Source: DALYDD01 sp031973395
GTDB taxonomy: Bacteria > Patescibacteriota > Minisyncoccia > Phycocordibacterales > CAIZLB01
Reading direction: 5' to 3'
DNA length: 18,002 nucleotides
Assembly: GCA_031973395.1 (NCBI GenBank)
Contig: DALYDD010000020.1
Location: 1-18,002 of the forward strand
Numbering within the stretch: the stretch's first letter is position 1; each line of letters starts with the position of its first letter. Positions 7,103 through 14,226 of the stretch are shown one piece after another. A program made the translations under genes and the position numbers. The notes beneath the pieces are model-generated. The model was not told the DNA's origin, ran no database searches, and saw only the letters and a list, made by a program, of their open reading frames with translations.

Positions 7103-8092
7103 ATGCCAAAAGTATTCATCACACGCAGAATTCCGGAATTGGGAATTTCTATGCTTAAAGAAAAAGGTTATGAGCTTGTAATCGGGGACTGGAAAGTTCC
7201 ACCAGCTCGAAAACATCTTATTAAAATTTTAAAAAAGGGGAAATTTGATGCAATGCTCACATTGCTCACTGATAAGGTCGATGCAGAAATGCTCGATATC
7301 GCAAAAGCGAGTGGTGTCAAAATCATTGCAAACTATGCGGTTGGTTTTGATAATATCGATATAAAATCTGCGCATGGAAAAGGGATTATTGTTACTAATA
7401 CTCCGGGACAATATAGTGATTGTGTCGCAGAACACACTGTTGCAATGGTTCTCAATTTATCAACTCGCATGGCAGAAGGGGATCGATTTATAAGAGCAGG
7501 AAAATACAAAGGTTGGGATCCTATGCTTCTAATCGGTACAGATCTTTCTGGAAAGACACTCGGGCTTGTCGGTGCTGGCCGTATTGGTGAACGCGCTGCA
7601 TATCATTTGGTAAAAGGATTCGGTATGAAATGTTTATATCAAGATATCAAGCGTAATGAACATATGGAGCAGGAACTTGGCGCAGAATATCGAAATACCG
7701 TTGCAGAAATTTTAAAAGAAGCAGATGTTATCAGTCTTCATGTACCACTTTTACCCTCAACACATCATATGATTGATGCGGAATCATTGGCGACAATGAA
7801 GAAGACTGCTTTTCTCATCAACACTTCTCGTGGTCCTGTCATCGATGAAATGGCCTTAGTTAAGGCCCTCAAAGATGGCACGATCGCTGGTGCTGGCCTC
7901 GATGTATTTGAATTTGAACCAAAGCTCGCAAAAGGATTGGCCAAACTTCCAAACGTGGTTCTCACCCCACATATCGCATCGGCTCGCGAGGGCGCACGAA
8001 ATGAAATGTGTCGATTGGCCGCGAATGCCATCATTGATGTAATGGAAGGAAAAGATCCTGCAAATAAAGTTACTTTGGAGATGTGTAGATAG
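7103..8092 (+). CDS. D-isomer-specific 2-hydroxyacid dehydrogenase (glyoxylate/hydroxypyruvate reductase-like)
   Basis: NAD(P)H-dependent cytoplasmic reductase of 2-oxoacids such as glyoxylate or hydroxypyruvate, 329 aa. MPKVFITRRIPELG at the start and NYAVGFDNIDI-x-GI-x-VTNTPGQYSD near 80-105 are hallmarks of the glycerate dehydrogenase subgroup. The Rossmann motif is GAGRIG at 157-162. Catalytic residues are R243 (NTSRGPVIDE), a glutamate in DVFEFEP at 267-273, and H290 (TPHIAS). An aspartate ends beta-2 (YQDIKRNE), which suggests NADH, but lysine and arginine next to it leave NADPH open. I chose the ATG at 7103 over a GTG at 7088 because the latter's codons overlap the TATACT box and the family N-terminus begins at MPKVF. 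The exact substrate is not decided. Confidence 0.92.
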   Translation: MPKVFITRRIPELGISMLKEKGYELVIGDWKVPPARKHLIKILKKGKFDAMLTLLTDKVDAEMLDIAKASGVKIIANYAVGFDNIDIKSAHGKGIIVTNTPGQYSDCVAEHTVAMVLNLSTRMAEGDRFIRAGKYKGWDPMLLIGTDLSGKTLGLVGAGRIGERAAYHLVKGFGMKCLYQDIKRNEHMEQELGAEYRNTVAEILKEADVISLHVPLLPSTHHMIDAESLATMKKTAFLINTSRGPVIDEMALVKALKDGTIAGAGLDVFEFEPKLAKGLAKLPNVVLTPHIASAREGARNEMCRLAANAIIDVMEGKDPANKVTLEMCR

Positions 8093-8156
8093 ATGGTGTA
8101 ATAAGGAAGCAATCGGAGATATTAAAAAATAGCTTCTCCATTTTTCTCATTCAAGT

Positions 8157-8162
8157 TATAAT
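8157..8162 (+). promoter_or_regulatory. TATAAT box of the LOG-like gene
   Basis: TATAAT lies 11 bases before the ATG at 8174, predicting a leader of about 5 nt. A consensus -35 is not seen. Confidence 0.5.
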
Positions 8163-8173
8163 AACCGTAATAT

Positions 8174-8833
8174 ATGACAACAAAGAACACTTGCGATCCT
8201 GCAAATTTGCACAATAGCAATAAAAGAAATTATCTCATTCCGAAAATTGCAGTTTCTGGCGCAGCAGACATGGGGTTTTTGGGAGAAGGGGTTTATGAAG
8301 TGGCAAAGGAAGTTGGTAGGCAAATTGCGAAGCAGGGCGCGGTTATGGTTTCTGGTGCTACTACCGGTTTTCCATATTGGGCGGCAGCTGGTTGCAAAGA
8401 GATGTGTGGCGTTTCTTTTGGCTTTTCTCCAGCAGCGAGTGCTCGTGAACATGCTGAGGTGTATCGATTGCCTATGGAATATATGGATATGATTACATAT
8501 ACCGGTTTTGGCTATAATGGACGCGATTTACTCCTCATGCGTTCTTGCGACGGTGTGATTATTGGCCCTGGTCGTATTGGTACATTTCATGAATTCGCCA
8601 TTTCATACGAAGAACAAAAACCTATGGGTATTCTCGTCGGTGACGGTGCATGGAAAACAGATGATATTATCAAGACCATCATAGAATACAGTCATCGTCC
8701 AAATAGAAAAGTGGTTTTTGACGATAATCCTGAACGCCTCGTCGAAAAGCTCCTTGAGCTTATCAAGCAAGATCGTAAACATATGCATGTCTATCAGAAT
8801 GATGATGTCGTTAAGTTGAACAGGGTTCTCTAA
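8174..8833 (+). CDS. LOG-like Rossmann nucleotide-binding protein
   Basis: 219 aa, related to the SLOG/LOG superfamily, members of which bind nucleotides and in some cases release cytokinin-type bases from AMP-ribosides. Seen: IAVSGAADMGFLGEGV near 25-40 (first Rossmann strand and loop), VMVSGATTGFPYWAAAGC near 57-75 in place of the usual GGGxxGxM, and PGRIGTFHEFAISYEEQ near 135-152 matching PGGxGTxxE with G replaced by R. The catalytic arginine and glutamate arrangement of true LOG enzymes is only partly present, so I would not call it a phosphoribohydrolase. It resembles the TIGR00725-type proteins. No signal peptide; cytoplasmic. The gene is probably monocistronic, with its own TATAAT box and a possible weak hairpin after the stop. 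Confidence 0.78.
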   Translation: MTTKNTCDPANLHNSNKRNYLIPKIAVSGAADMGFLGEGVYEVAKEVGRQIAKQGAVMVSGATTGFPYWAAAGCKEMCGVSFGFSPAASAREHAEVYRLPMEYMDMITYTGFGYNGRDLLLMRSCDGVIIGPGRIGTFHEFAISYEEQKPMGILVGDGAWKTDDIIKTIIEYSHRPNRKVVFDDNPERLVEKLLELIKQDRKHMHVYQNDDVVKLNRVL

Positions 8834-8846
8834 GGGCTTGTTCAAA

Positions 8847-8864
8847 ATTGAGATTTTATTCAAT
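8847..8864 (+). terminator. Weak hairpin after the LOG-like gene
   Basis: ATTGA (8847-8851) pairs with TCAAT (8860-8864) over an 8-base loop and is followed by CTTTGTTTTCG. The 5-bp A/T stem is weak. It directly adjoins a copy of the TGTTCAAAA arm described at 3958. Confidence 0.25.
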
Positions 8865-8881
8865 CTTTGTTTTCGATAGGG

Positions 8882-8887
8882 TATACT
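8882..8887 (+). promoter_or_regulatory. -10 promoter of the exported protein gene
   Basis: TATACT lies 7 bases before the ATG at 8895. TTCAAT (8859-8864) at 17 bp is a partial -35. The expected transcript is leaderless or nearly so, and probably continues through the DUF2207 gene. Confidence 0.55.
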
Positions 8888-8894
8888 ATATTTC

Positions 8895-9868
8895 ATGAAA
8901 ACAAAGATCATTGGTTTGGGATTACTATTAGTAATAGTTTTTGTTATTTTTTCTATGCAGCAAACCTCTGCGGCTGTTGCAAAGAAATCTCCGATTAAAA
9001 AAGCTGCTGTAAAAAAGGTGGAACCCAAGGCGCTTGTGGCTTCATCAAGCGATCAAATTCTTGCATATCTAAAGACAAGGCCTTTTTATTCTACGTCTAC
9101 CAAAGACAAAATTATTAAAAATACCAGCACTTCTTCTCTTGCAAACCTCACTGATCCCGGTCTGTATCCTGTTATTCCACGCTTCAATAATCTATACGAA
9201 GAAACCGGTATTTCTATGCCGCTTTCATGCATAAATGAAATTGAAAATGCATACGGCGCATATACGTCCATTAAATATTCCATGGATGCAAAGACTCGAA
9301 AGATCACCAGTATGTTCAATGCGGCCACTGTTCCTCAGTTTAAGGTAGATATTCCTTATCCATTTCTCCATTATGTTCACTTTGCTACATCATCAGAAAT
9401 GGCCGATATTCAAAAATTCTGGATGAGGAACTCATATTATCTTGATGATAAGGATGGTTATACATGGAATATCGATATTGCTCCGGTGGCTTATACTCCG
9501 ATATGTGCGAATTATTTATGGGATCGCATCGTATTTCAATTCGAATCAATTCCTGGATATAGCTATGCCATTGGTCAGGGTCTGAAGGTTGGGCAGGATA
9601 GTATCCCTGTGCTTAGAGGACAGAAGATTGTTAAAAACACAGATGTAAGGTTTATGTATATGTATTTACCTTCAGGATATAAGTCAAATATTCCAGTGTT
9701 TAAGGTTGATCCTTTTGAGGATGGAGATGGAGACAGTGTCGATGGCGGAAAATTCCTGGTCTATGCATTCAAAAAAGCTAATGTTATTTATTGGTTGAGT
9801 NNNNNNNNNNCGATAAGCCTAATGCACATCTGTTTGCTGATGAGTTGCTGACAAATGTGCTCAAATAG
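8895..9868 (+). CDS. Exported protein of unknown function, interrupted by an assembly gap
   Basis: I do not recognise the family. Residues 1-27 are a signal peptide or anchor (KTKIIGLGLLLVIVFVIF, then TSAAVA), followed by a Lys/Ala-rich spacer (KKSPIKKAAVKK). The rest is a soluble, aromatic-rich domain with PFYSTSTKDK, FLHYVHFATSSEM, GYTWNIDIAPVAY and an acidic EDGDGDSVDGG. The frame is open up to the ten N at 9801. Beyond them the unshifted frame gives a poor tail, while another frame gives DKPNAHLFADELLTNVLK and stops at 9866-9868, just 12 bases before the next gene. I take that as the true C-terminus, so the real gap length would be 2 modulo 3, not 10. It sits upstream of DUF2207 and is probably co-transcribed with it. 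Confidence 0.7.
9801..9810. other. Assembly gap (10 N)
   Basis: Exactly ten N, a usual placeholder for a gap of unknown size. The coding frames on its two sides disagree by one base, as expected if the number is nominal. Confidence 0.95.
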
Positions 9869-9880
9869 CTATTTACTTAT

Positions 9881-11725
9881 ATGAAAAAGCTATCCGTATT
9901 CCTTGTTGCTATTCTTGTTTTTGCGGCATGCCTTAGTCTATTCAGCAAAGATGTCCTCGCTCAAGTAAAAAGTTATGTCTATGATCGAATCGATTTTATT
10001 TATCAAGTAAATGAAGATTCGACGGTCGACGTGTCGGAGGTGCTCACGTATGATTTCACTGGTTCTTATCATACTGCATATCGAGACCTGTGGTTGGATA
10101 AAGTAGACGATATAACAGATATCGAGGTTTATGAATGGAGTGATGCCGGTGATCAGCCGCTCGACTATAGCTGGAGATCTCTCGATAAATTAGACCCATC
10201 AAGTTGGGGTAAATATGCCGTGAGTTCAAAGGATGGAATAAAACGTATTGAATGGTACTTCGATGCGAATAATGCGACACGAACATGGAGAATAAATTAT
10301 ACGCTCCACGGATCAGTTTCATTCCATAGAGATATCCAAGAATTATATTGGGACCTTTTTACCTCATTTGAGGCACCGATCCGATCAATCGGGGCATTGG
10401 TATTTTTACCAAAACCGGTTCCTATAGAACAGTTGAAGGGCTCACTCTACTACTCAAGCAGCCATAAACCAGATGAGATTATCTCAGAGCATGTGCAAGG
10501 AGATGAATTCAATACCGTAGGTTTCCGTTTTGGTCTCAAAAATATCAGTGCCAGAGAGACCGTCACAATCGCGGCCGGTTGGCCAATCGGACTCGTCAGT
10601 CAGAAGGCATATTTCGTGGATGCTCTTAAAATCTATTGGCCCTATATTCTCTCGGTCCTGCTTGTGATTGCTACGGCTATATACATTGTATGTCTTTGGT
10701 ATGTACGAGAAAGAAAAGGGAGAAAGAAGACGGTCATCGCCGAGTATGAGCCTCCAAAGAATTTCACACCCGCGATGTCTGATGTCATCGTGCATGAATT
10801 CGCCGGTGCAAAAGTCTGGCCCGCTACCATAGTAGATCTCGCGGTTCGTGGTTATATTCGTATCGACGAAGATCCATATACAGGTTTTGGTGCAAAGCTC
10901 TTTGCTCGATTTTTACCAAAAGATTTCTTGATCACTCGAGTAAAGCCGAATGATGCAAATATAAAAAAGTACGAAGAAAAGTATCTCAGAGTCTTGCTTC
11001 TCAATGACAAGCCTTTTTCAACACGCGAGTTCCGTAAAAGCCGATCGCAGCGCATTGTGACCGCACTCGAGTCTATCAAGAAATCTCTGTATAAAGAGGT
11101 GAGCGACCTCGAGGGAATTTATGATGTGGGTGTTTATGTAGAACATAAAAAAAGTCTGTTCAAGTCGAACACTGGTTGGTTGCAGTGGATTAGAATCGGT
11201 ATCTTATTCATTTATTTCGCTAGTAGTTTTATCCTTTCGGTTGTGGGTGGCAATATGAAATATGTTGTTTTGGCAGTTGTGGTATCTGCCTGTTATCTAT
11301 TCTCTCGCCAATACTATAAATATGAAGCGCGGCTCTCGATGAAAGGGGAGGATCTCAAATATCAGATTCTCGGTTTCAAGGAATTTTTGAAAGTGACAGG
11401 CAAAGATCGCATGCAAAACTTAACGCCAGATATCTTTGAAAAATATTTGCCATACGCCATGGTCTTCGGTGTAGAAAAAGCATGGGCAAAGAAATTCGAA
11501 GCCATGCATCTCGCTAATCCAGAATGGTATGGAGCAAGTGGATTTTATGCAGGATCGGTCATCGCATCATCTGCTGGTGCAAGCGCGTTTTCTGCATCTG
11601 CATTTTCATCATCTTTGAGTTCTAGTTTTTCGAGTGCTATGAGTTCGTCTGGGGGCGGAGGTGCTTCAGGTGGTGGCGGAGGAGCAGGGGGTGGAGGTGG
11701 CGGCGGTGGAGGAGGTGCGTCTTAA
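9881..11725 (+). CDS. DUF2207 family membrane protein with Gly-rich tail
   Basis: 614 aa. Residues 1-28 form a signal peptide (MKKLSVFLVAILVFAACLSLF). An extracytoplasmic beta-rich domain follows, starting YDRIDFIYQVNEDSTVDVSEVLTYDF and containing AYRDLW, a hallmark of DUF2207. A membrane helix is at about 250-272 (YILSVLLVIATAIYIVCLW), then a cytoplasmic region with AEYEPPKNFTPAMSDVIVHEFAG, the conserved link of this family. Two more helices are near 440-480. The C-terminus is a Ser/Ala stretch and then about 25 residues that are almost all glycine, as in many DUF2207 proteins. Function is unknown; a cell-envelope role is inferred from topology only. The gene starts 12 bases after the inferred stop of the preceding exported protein, and no promoter box is seen between them. 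Confidence 0.88.
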   Translation: MKKLSVFLVAILVFAACLSLFSKDVLAQVKSYVYDRIDFIYQVNEDSTVDVSEVLTYDFTGSYHTAYRDLWLDKVDDITDIEVYEWSDAGDQPLDYSWRSLDKLDPSSWGKYAVSSKDGIKRIEWYFDANNATRTWRINYTLHGSVSFHRDIQELYWDLFTSFEAPIRSIGALVFLPKPVPIEQLKGSLYYSSSHKPDEIISEHVQGDEFNTVGFRFGLKNISARETVTIAAGWPIGLVSQKAYFVDALKIYWPYILSVLLVIATAIYIVCLWYVRERKGRKKTVIAEYEPPKNFTPAMSDVIVHEFAGAKVWPATIVDLAVRGYIRIDEDPYTGFGAKLFARFLPKDFLITRVKPNDANIKKYEEKYLRVLLLNDKPFSTREFRKSRSQRIVTALESIKKSLYKEVSDLEGIYDVGVYVEHKKSLFKSNTGWLQWIRIGILFIYFASSFILSVVGGNMKYVVLAVVVSACYLFSRQYYKYEARLSMKGEDLKYQILGFKEFLKVTGKDRMQNLTPDIFEKYLPYAMVFGVEKAWAKKFEAMHLANPEWYGASGFYAGSVIASSAGASAFSASAFSSSLSSSFSSAMSSSGGGGASGGGGGAGGGGGGGGGGAS

Positions 11726-11760
11726 TTTAAATTATCCAACTCTCTTAAATTATTTTATTA

Positions 11761-11808
11761 AAAAAATAAAAAAAAGTTTACCCCGGACGCGACAGGCGCA
11801 TCCGGGGT
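11761..11808 (-). terminator. Intrinsic terminator of the 203-aa gene
   Basis: Read on the minus strand: an 8-bp stem ACCCCGGA/TCCGGGGT (11780-11787 with 11801-11808) with an inner GCG/CGC, followed by AAAC and a run of eight T, then more T. It lies 24 bases past the stop at 11833. On the + strand the T-run is 10 bases further away, so it would serve the convergent DUF2207 gene poorly. Confidence 0.85.
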
Positions 11809-11832
11809 TCACTTCAACTTTTTTGGATTCGA

Positions 11833-12444
11833 TCAGCGGGTTTGCAGCCAAGCGTCATTGTCCGTAACGATCTTGGTCCATGCGGCCATTTGGTCGATGT
11901 CTGCCTCGGTCTCAGGGCGATTTTCGGCACTGGCGGAGCAGAAGAGTCGGGCATCCCAGGCAACAGTTGGATCGTTGGTGTTCACGAAGTGGGGACGATA
12001 GAATTCGTTCCACTTTGCTACAGCGAGCTTGCGTCCCTCTGAATTGGGCAACGTATAGTTTGAGCCGTCGAAGGCCAGCCGGTGACAGAACCTCCATTCT
12101 TTTTTATTGGCTCGGTTGACCATGAATGCCAGGAGTTTCCGCAGGGCTTTGAGTTCCAGCTCCTGTGTCGGCTCGATCTGGCGAAGTTGGCCAGTGAAGA
12201 TCCTTGAAATGCTAAAGAATGCACCTTTGGCTTCATCGAAATCTTTGCATAGCTCAATCCAGGTCTCCGCTGCATGAACCCATTTTTTGGATCCAAAAGC
12301 CAGTCTTTTTCCTGACCATTCGAGCTTGAAAATCTGCCATGCAGAAAGAGGTGACCCGCCGCCGATAAGGCAGTGGGTGACTATCTGACGCAGAAGCTCG
12401 ATTTCTGACTGACTTTTTTCGGGATTTTTTTTCCAGAGTTTCAT
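11833..12444 (-). CDS. Hypothetical protein, 203 aa
   Basis: I do not recognise this protein. It has no signal peptide or membrane helix, so it is probably cytoplasmic. It is rich in Trp (nine), Lys and Glu and mostly helical in pattern: SEIELLRQIVTHCL near 12-25, WIELCKDFDEAKGAFFSISRIF near 63-84, ELELKALRKLLAFMVNRANKKEW near 94-116. The last third (SASAENRPETEADIDQMAAW) is more acidic. The start is the ATG at 12444, preceded by AAATTGAAAA rather than a Shine-Dalgarno sequence. The gene is a stand-alone unit with a consensus promoter about 200 bases upstream, a long structured leader and a strong terminator. Its base composition is more GC-rich than that of the core genes nearby, which hints at an accessory origin. 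Confidence 0.72.
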   Translation of the reverse strand: MKLWKKNPEKSQSEIELLRQIVTHCLIGGGSPLSAWQIFKLEWSGKRLAFGSKKWVHAAETWIELCKDFDEAKGAFFSISRIFTGQLRQIEPTQELELKALRKLLAFMVNRANKKEWRFCHRLAFDGSNYTLPNSEGRKLAVAKWNEFYRPHFVNTNDPTVAWDARLFCSASAENRPETEADIDQMAAWTKIVTDNDAWLQTR

Positions 12445-12633
12445 TTTTCAATTTCTACTTTTTGAACGGATTTGTGGCTTTCGGCCGATTCGGTATCCAG
12501 GAAGAAATCCGCAGCTTCTAGGACCTATACAAAAGTCCGTTTATCTTCAGAGTTTTTAATTGACTCTGAGAGTCGGGCGCTTATATAGGCCATAGAAGTG
12601 GGGAATAAGTTGAAGTTATGAAGGTGCTCCTAC
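12445..12633 (-). promoter_or_regulatory. Long structured 5' leader of the 203-aa gene
   Basis: From the promoter to the ATG is about 189 nt with no gene. On the minus strand it holds a 7-bp stem TCAGAGT/ACTCTGA (12547-12553 with 12563-12569) that competes with GACTC-TGA-GAGTC (12562-12574), because the same bases 12563-12569 belong to both. It also holds a short stem GGAC/GTCC (12521-12524 with 12535-12538) and a perfect 7-bp stem CGGATTT/AAATCCG (12467-12473 with 12505-12511) that encloses GGC-TTTCG-GCC. Overlapping alternative stems are typical of regulatory leaders, but no known riboswitch core is recognised. Confidence 0.4.
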
Positions 12634-12639
12634 TAATAT

Positions 12640-12668
12640 ATTATGACATAGGTCTAATGTTGTGTCAA
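12640..12668 (-). promoter_or_regulatory. Consensus promoter of the 203-aa gene
   Basis: Minus strand: TTGACA (12668-12663), 17 bp, CATAAT (12645-12640) with TG-T directly before the -10. Expected start about 12633. It is one of the three best promoters in the window. Confidence 0.75.
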
Positions 12669-12707
12669 TATAGCAGATATAAGAGCGGTGGAAGCGACGC
12701 GTCTCAA

Positions 12708-12748
12708 AATCTAAATAAAAAAACAAAACCCGCCGACCGGCGGATTTT
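12708..12748 (-). terminator. Intrinsic terminator of the gap-split small gene
   Basis: Minus strand: AAAATCCGCC-GGTC-GGCGGGTTTT (stem 12739-12748 with 12725-12734), followed by GTTTTTTT, A and more T. It lies 25 bases past the stop at 12774 and is a textbook Rho-independent terminator. Confidence 0.88.
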
Positions 12749-12773
12749 GCGCGGTTGGCGGGAGATCGAATGC

Positions 12774-13148
12774 TTAGGCGGCGATTCGATAGTATTGAGA
12801 ATCCGAATCTGCCGGGGTGTAGGTCCGGTAGCCGTGAGAATTACACCTTCCCGGAGGAACGTAGGTGACGAAGAACTCCCTGCCAGCTTTGTCCCGGAAC
12901 TTGGTTCCAAGGAATACGACGTGGTTTTGAAGTTCTGACCCCTCCTCGCTGACACGGCGCATTGGCGTCGGTTCAGCAAGTTCGTCCTGCAGGACACCGA
13001 AGAGGAAGCATGCGCTGGGCGCTGTATTTCCTCTCTCGGCTGCGATATCCGCGAGCTTTTTTCCGGCTTGGCCGAGATGGGATTCACGCACAGCAGCGAC
13101 TCCTGTTTCGCTCACAATTCTGAGCCCTNNNNNNNNNNGTTTTTTCAT
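12774..13148 (-). CDS. Hypothetical small protein, interrupted by an assembly gap
   Basis: About 125 aa as shown; the true length is unknown because ten N fall right after codon 3 (MKK). The visible part begins GLRIVSETGVAAVRESHLG and contains AGKKLADIAAERG, SACFLFGVLQDELAEP and a C-terminal stretch FLGTKFRDKAGREFFVTYVPPG that looks like a small beta-hairpin with a polar tail. No family is recognised, and no membrane segment is visible in what remains; one could be hidden in the gap. The ATG at 13148 is preferred over the longer frame because the upstream codons overlap the leader and promoter. The leader is about 77 nt, C/A-rich and without a Shine-Dalgarno sequence. GC content is above that of its neighbours. 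Stop TAA at 12774-12776, then a clear terminator. Confidence 0.65.
   Translation of the reverse strand: MKKXXXXGLRIVSETGVAAVRESHLGQAGKKLADIAAERGNTAPSACFLFGVLQDELAEPTPMRRVSEEGSELQNHVVFLGTKFRDKAGREFFVTYVPPGRCNSHGYRTYTPADSDSQYYRIAA
13129..13138. other. Assembly gap (10 N)
   Basis: Exactly ten N just inside the 5' end of the small gene on the minus strand. The frame happens to match across the N, but the true gap size is unknown. Confidence 0.95.
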
Positions 13149-13231
13149 TGTCTGTATGGGCGGTGGTTGGATGTTGTATTCAAATGAATGTAAAGGAAGA
13201 CCTCTGTAGATCTTCTGGCTATTACTCGTAT

Positions 13232-13260
13232 ATAATAGCATATTATACACAATTTGTCAA
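13232..13260 (-). promoter_or_regulatory. Consensus promoter of the gap-split small gene
   Basis: Minus strand: TTGACA (13260-13255), 17 bp, TATTAT (13237-13232), with TG-C before the -10. Expected start about 13225, giving a leader of about 77 nt. Very strong by sequence. Confidence 0.8.
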
Positions 13261-13283
13261 TTCATATATATAAAATAAAGAAT

Positions 13284-13310
13284 AAAGAAAAAACCGCCTT
13301 GTTAAGCGGT
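13284..13310 (-). terminator. Terminator of the infC-rpmI-rplT operon
   Basis: Minus strand: ACCGC/GCGGT stem (13310-13306 with 13297-13293), an inner AA/TT and a 3-base loop, followed directly by TTTTTCTTT. It lies about 50 bases past the rplT stop. On the + strand ATTTTCTTATTTTTTT follows too, so it could work both ways. Confidence 0.8.
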
Positions 13311-13359
13311 ATTTTCTTATTTTTTTATTCAAAAAATATAAAGGTCTTGACTGAGAAAA

Positions 13360-13707
13360 CTATACCATTACCTGCTTCACCACTCGCTCGAAAGCGGCTG
13401 GAGAATGTTCTGCAAGTTCTGCGAGGATCTTTCGATCGACTTCATAACCTTTCTTTTTCATAGCGCCAATGAATTTACTATAAGAAAACCCAAGAGGTCG
13501 AAGGGATGCATTGATCTTGATGTTCCAAAGTCTTCGGAAATCACCTTTCTTGTCTCGTCTGTGAGCGAAAGCACTTGTATAAGAGTGAACAAGTTGTTCC
13601 CAAGCAAATTTTTCTTTTGTGCTTCGGCCTCCTCGGAAACCTTTTGCCTGCTTCAGCAAGTTTCGTCGTGATTTGAGCGCGTTTACACCTTTTTTTATTC
13701 TTACCAT
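13360..13707 (-). CDS. rplT: 50S ribosomal protein L20
   Basis: Large-subunit assembly protein that binds 23S rRNA and in several bacteria represses its own operon. The 115-aa product matches L20: MVRIKKG at the start, KQAKGFRGGRSTKEKF, AFAHRRDKKGDFRRLWNIKINA, GFSYSKFIGAMKKKG, DRKILAELAEHSPAAFERVV. A GTG at 13728 would add seven residues, but the family starts at M-[AV]-R, so the ATG at 13707 is chosen. The gene is last in the minus-strand infC-rpmI-rplT order found across bacteria and ends before a terminator. The 80 bases to rpmI hold a 7-bp hairpin (13730-13736 with 13744-13750). No clear Shine-Dalgarno sequence is seen. Confidence 0.96.
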   Translation of the reverse strand: MVRIKKGVNALKSRRNLLKQAKGFRGGRSTKEKFAWEQLVHSYTSAFAHRRDKKGDFRRLWNIKINASLRPLGFSYSKFIGAMKKKGYEVDRKILAELAEHSPAAFERVVKQVMV

Positions 13708-13729
13708 TTGATTTTTGCTCTTGAGCACG

Positions 13730-13750
13730 AATCATCAAGATTAGATGATT
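13730..13750 (-). other. Hairpin between rpmI and rplT
   Basis: AATCATC (13730-13736) pairs perfectly with GATGATT (13744-13750) over 7 bases, 23 nt upstream of the rplT ATG. There is no T-run, so it is not a terminator. It may affect mRNA processing or rplT translation, but this is a guess. Confidence 0.35.
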
Positions 13751-13787
13751 TTTGCCGCAAGAAAATTAGTTTTAAATAATTAAAAAT

Positions 13788-13976
13788 TTAGCAAGACTGA
13801 GCCAAGAATCGGCTTCGATCCTTAGGTTTCATCTCGATCTGACCCATTCGACCTTTTGCAATCTTTGACTGACCACTCTGTTTTGCATTGAAGTGGTTTT
13901 GTCCTTTGGCTCGCGCCATGATTTTTCCTCTCTTAGTCACCCGGAGGCGCTTTGAGTAAGACTTATTTGTTTTCAT
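13788..13976 (-). CDS. rpmI: 50S ribosomal protein L35
   Basis: Small, very basic ribosomal protein, 62 aa, in the large subunit. It begins MKTNKSYSKRLRVTKRGKI, matching the conserved K-x-x-K-R-x-x-x-T-x-x-G-K of L35, then HFNAKQSGQSKIAKGR in place of the usual H-x-L-x-x-K-S-x-K-x-K-R. The C-terminal half (GQIEMKPKDRSRFLAQSC) is atypical and slightly divergent. The position between infC and rplT supports the identity. The start ATG follows ACATTTTTAAA without a Shine-Dalgarno sequence. Unusually, 250 bases separate it from infC. Confidence 0.9.
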   Translation of the reverse strand: MKTNKSYSKRLRVTKRGKIMARAKGQNHFNAKQSGQSKIAKGRMGQIEMKPKDRSRFLAQSC

Positions 13977-14159
13977 TTTAAAAATGTTAGCCCGTGGACA
14001 AAGAAAATACTCTGTCTTGAGCGATTTGTAATATGACGATTACATATTTTGGTGAAAGACTGTGCAAGCCATTTAAATGGAGGTGGCAACCCGTCTTTCT
14101 GTATCTGGCCGTTAGGTCGAATACATCTTTTAGGTGAAGGAAAGCTAGGCTTTCACTTA

Positions 14160-14182
14160 CTTCTGCTTTTTGTTTTCGTCGT
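14160..14182. repeat. 23-base exact repeat, non-coding copy
   Basis: Identical over 23 bases to 14515-14537 inside infC; both are in the same orientation. The core on the + strand is CTTCTGCTTTTTGTTTTCGT. The match ends sharply on both sides. This copy lies in the infC-rpmI gap. Confidence 0.9.
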
Positions 14183-14186
14183 TAGA

Positions 14187-14214
14187 AATGTACCATAAAA
14201 CCCTGTTTTTGCAA
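14187..14214 (-). promoter_or_regulatory. Possible internal promoter for rpmI-rplT
   Basis: Minus strand: TTGCAA (14214-14209), 16 bp, TACATT (14192-14187) with TG-G before the -10. It starts about 13 bases past the infC stop and would give a leader of about 200 nt before rpmI. Confidence 0.35.
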
Positions 14215-14226
14215 GGATTTTTAGCC

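Larger units (their letters stand above)
13977..14226 (-). promoter_or_regulatory. infC-rpmI intergenic leader, candidate L20 control region
   Basis: 250 bases without a gene inside an otherwise compact operon. Seen: GAAAGAC/GTCTTTC (14054-14060 with 14093-14099) closing a stem with TGC/GCA and CCAT-TTAA-ATGG inside; a stem at 14104-14130 closed by TGTAT/ATACA; and GTGAAGGAAAGC paired with GCTTTCACTT around 14134-14158. In E. coli and Bacillus, L20 represses its operon through RNA structures upstream of rpmI. The same role is inferred here from position only, as I do not recognise either known operator. Confidence 0.45.

Noticed and set aside
12560..12938. Plus-strand promoter-like TTGACT-N16-TATATA and a 106-aa frame starting at 12618
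   Set aside because: The frame runs through a terminator hairpin and antisense to the small gene, with Arg-rich shadow-like sequence. The minus-strand promoter in the same stretch is much better. A short antisense RNA cannot be excluded.
13541..13738. 65-aa basic frame overlapping rplT
   Set aside because: Shadow of the L20 gene in another frame; Lys/Arg-rich only because L20 is.
14100..14135. tRNA-like T-loop (GGTCGAATAC) in the infC-rpmI gap
   Set aside because: No acceptor, D or anticodon arm can be built around it.
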